Of a stretch of DNA of 64,000 nucleotides, positions 61,806 to 64,000 are shown piece by piece. The notes beneath the pieces were generated by a model. That model was not told the DNA's origin, did not search any database, and saw only the letters and a program-made list of their open reading frames with translations. Location of the stretch: positions 643,001 to 707,000 of the forward strand of contig NZ_JACCCY010000003.1 in the NCBI RefSeq assembly GCF_013409575.1. Direction: 5' to 3'. Numbering within the stretch: the first letter of the stretch is position 1; the number at the start of each line of letters is the position of its first letter. A program made the translations under genes and the position numbers. The DNA comes from Macellibacteroides fermentans. Lineage in GTDB: Bacteria; Bacteroidota; Bacteroidia; Bacteroidales; Tannerellaceae.

Positions 61806-64000
61806 ATGCGAAACAAAGAATTCATCAGAAAAGCGCTGTTCCTTGTTCTCTCACTGTTTATCCTGGTGAAGGCGGGTGCGCAGATTACAGTAAAAGGACA
61901 GGTGATCAACGGAGAAGACAATACCCCTTTTCCTTTCGTCACAGTGTATGAGAAAGGAAAAACCAACGGGGTGGTTACCGACGGCAACGGACAGTTTTCA
62001 ATCAGTCTGCCTGCTGCGGAGGCTATTCTTGTAGCCTCTTCACTGGGTTACAAATCGCAGGAACTTCCTGCTGCAGCAGGAAAGGAGTTAAGGTTCGTGC
62101 TGTTGCCCGATCTGATCAATATAGACGAGGTAGTGGTTACTGCCTTGGGTATATCCAGAGAGAAGAAGGCCCTGAGCTATGCGGTACAGGATGTAAAGGG
62201 TGAGGAGCTGACCAAATCGCGTCAGACCAATGCCATCGGGTTGCTTTCTGGAAAGGTGGCCGGTTTGCAGATTATCTCCGCCGGAGGTGCTTTGGGTGGA
62301 TCCAGCCGTGTGTTGGTTCGCGGGGTGAGTTCGGTATTGGGAAACAACCAGCCTTTGTACGTAATAGATGGTACGCCAATCGACAATACGCAGTTGGGTA
62401 GCACCACTACGGCTATAGGGTATGGCGAAAAGGATTATGGGAATACCGCTGCCGATATCAATCCGGACGATATAGAAAGTATGTCGGTTCTTAAGGGAGC
62501 CTCGGCAACTGCTTTATATGGTTCGCGGGCGAACAACGGGGTGATATTGATTACAACCAAGAAGGGCACCAATAAGAATAAGACAGAGATATCGTTGAGT
62601 ACGGGTATCAGCCTGGAAAACCAGCTTAGAAGCAGCTTTGCTCCCATGCAGAAATTTTACGGAGGGGGCGCCAGCAATCAGCAGACTTTCAACCAGGTTG
62701 TTATAAACGGACAGAGTTACAATGTGCCTGCCTATGCCATCGACGAGAGTTGGGGACCTAAATTCAGCGGTCAGCAGGTACTTTCGTGGGAAAACCTTTA
62801 TCCGGAAGATGAGGCCCGTTATCTGAAGACTACCGAATGGAAATATCCGGAGCACGACTTGATGTATTATTTTAAGACGGGTGTGGCTTTCGATAACAAT
62901 ATTTCGGTTCGCGGAGGAAATGAGATTGCTAATTACCGCGTATCGTACACCAACCGTACGGCAACGGGAACCACTCCTAATTCAAAGCTTTCACGTAACA
63001 ATTTAAGTGCAAGCGGTAGCCTGAAACATAAGAACTTTATCTTCTCGTCTTCCGTAAATTATATGAATACCGGGGTGGTTGGTCGTCCGTGGACAGGTAC
63101 TTCCAACCGGAATGTGATTACCCAGGCTTACTCGTGGGGACAGAATCAGGTGGATTACAAGGAGTTGTCTAACTATAAACGTCCGGACGGATCGCAACGA
63201 CTTTGGAACGTTACCTCGTGGGATAACCTGAAGGCCAAATATATAGATAATCCCTACTGGGCTTCGTATACCAGTTATTCCGACGAGAACCGCGACCGTG
63301 TGTATGGAAATGCGGGCGTAGAATGGAACATTGCCAAGGGATTGAAAGCTACGGCCAAGGTACATGGCGACGTGTACACCTATTCGGTGGAAGATCGTAT
63401 CGCGGTCTATTCTCGTACAACATCCATGTACAGCGAGAAGGTGCAGCGGTTCCAGGAGTTCAACTACGAGGCTATGCTTCACTATAATACGGCTCTTAAA
63501 AACTTTACTTTAAATGCTTTTATCGGGACCAACCTGATGCACCAGCGTCGCAATATCAATAACGGCGAAACGCAGGGGGGACTTATTATCCCCGAATATT
63601 ATAACCTGAGCAACGCTACCAGTGTGCTTACTACGGATAAGACCTATCGGAAAGAGATCCGTTCGCTGCTGGGCAATGTTTCGCTGGGATGGAAAAGTAT
63701 GTTGTTTGCCGATGCGACTTTCCGTAACGACTGGTCTTCCACCTTGCCTGCCAACGAGAATTCGTACTTCTATCCCTCTTTCTCGGGCAGTTTTATCTTT
63801 ACCGAACTCGAACCGGTGAAAGCTGTTTCGTGGCTGAACTTCGGTAAGGTTCGTCTGGGATGGGCCCAGGTGGGTAACGATACGGATCCCTACAGCTTGT
63901 CGCGTACCTACGAGTACAAGAACAGCTCCTTTGGCGGGGTTCCCAACTACGGACTGGATATAATATTGAACAATGCGCATCTGAAACCGGAACTTACCAA
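61806..64000 (+). CDS. SusC/RagA-type TonB-dependent receptor (5' part)
   Basis: The visible 731 codons run off the window. The product has a signal peptide (ends VKAGAQ), a carboxypeptidase-like domain (TVKGQVINGEDNTPFPFVTV), a TonB-box-like region DEVVVTALG, a plug with QPLYVIDGTPIDN, LKGASATALYGSRANNGVIL, and then barrel strands. SusC proteins import glycans or peptides through the outer membrane with a SusD lipoprotein, expected downstream but outside the window. The start ATG follows a TAATTTTG -7 box at 61763-61770. Confidence 0.93.
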   Translation, partial: MRNKEFIRKALFLVLSLFILVKAGAQITVKGQVINGEDNTPFPFVTVYEKGKTNGVVTDGNGQFSISLPAAEAILVASSLGYKSQELPAAAGKELRFVLLPDLINIDEVVVTALGISREKKALSYAVQDVKGEELTKSRQTNAIGLLSGKVAGLQIISAGGALGGSSRVLVRGVSSVLGNNQPLYVIDGTPIDNTQLGSTTTAIGYGEKDYGNTAADINPDDIESMSVLKGASATALYGSRANNGVILITTKKGTNKNKTEISLSTGISLENQLRSSFAPMQKFYGGGASNQQTFNQVVINGQSYNVPAYAIDESWGPKFSGQQVLSWENLYPEDEARYLKTTEWKYPEHDLMYYFKTGVAFDNNISVRGGNEIANYRVSYTNRTATGTTPNSKLSRNNLSASGSLKHKNFIFSSSVNYMNTGVVGRPWTGTSNRNVITQAYSWGQNQVDYKELSNYKRPDGSQRLWNVTSWDNLKAKYIDNPYWASYTSYSDENRDRVYGNAGVEWNIAKGLKATAKVHGDVYTYSVEDRIAVYSRTTSMYSEKVQRFQEFNYEAMLHYNTALKNFTLNAFIGTNLMHQRRNINNGETQGGLIIPEYYNLSNATSVLTTDKTYRKEIRSLLGNVSLGWKSMLFADATFRNDWSSTLPANENSYFYPSFSGSFIFTELEPVKAVSWLNFGKVRLGWAQVGNDTDPYSLSRTYEYKNSSFGGVPNYGLDIILNNAHLKPELT

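Overview
The window looks like chromosome of a Bacteroidales bacterium, probably of the Tannerellaceae/Porphyromonadaceae side. Evidence: a type IX secretion protein (PorZ-like), a SusC/RagA receptor, a three-gene quinol:fumarate reductase, a biotin-dependent pyruvate/oxaloacetate carboxyltransferase, many signal-peptide outer-membrane barrels, and promoters of the Bacteroidota type (TTTG about 19-20 bases before TAnnTTTG, often with exactly 23 bases from TTG to TA). The genus cannot be fixed from the sequence alone.

0-16 kb is core: a phosphoethanolamine-transferase-like membrane enzyme diverging from rdgB-porZ; nadA; the carboxyltransferase subunit, flanked by two AT-rich gaps holding TTATCAACA-type boxes; an rRNA/tRNA methyltransferase; a DUF4294-like protein; two outer-membrane barrels (PorV/PorQ-like, then an HhH-barrel fusion); a radical SAM protein; an acyltransferase-family membrane protein; and a TPR protein whose signal peptide is cut by an in-frame stop. 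17-30 kb holds an AraC regulator, a PfkB sugar kinase, an MFS permease, a TonB-receptor-like barrel, a large tandem-FAD Tat protein, an HU-like DNA-binding protein, an RluA-type pseudouridine synthase and pcm.

30-34.9 kb is accessory: a decayed DUF1016 (YhcG) nuclease gene, an AT-rich pair made of a C10 (streptopain-like) lipoprotein protease and a small lipoprotein, an unrecognised secreted protein, then tRNA-Leu(CAA). 35-48 kb returns to core: mannose-1-phosphate guanylyltransferase, a DedA-like protein, a membrane protein, purD, DPP IV, a THUMP RNA methyltransferase with a disordered tail, serine acetyltransferase, a NimA-like flavoprotein and frdCAB.

48-56 kb is a second accessory stretch: two tandem copies of a small promoter-leader-hairpin RNA unit, a secreted esterase, a complete IS66 element, a gene remnant, a 22-bp tandem repeat, a complete ISAs1-type element, a Fic-domain protein followed directly by four 40-bp hairpin repeats, and tRNA-Gln. 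56-64 kb is a tightly packed minus-strand run (tyrS, tatD, yidD, rnpA, hemD, DUF4271, lpdA) and the start of a SusC-type receptor that runs off the window. No rRNA, CRISPR array or prophage was seen.
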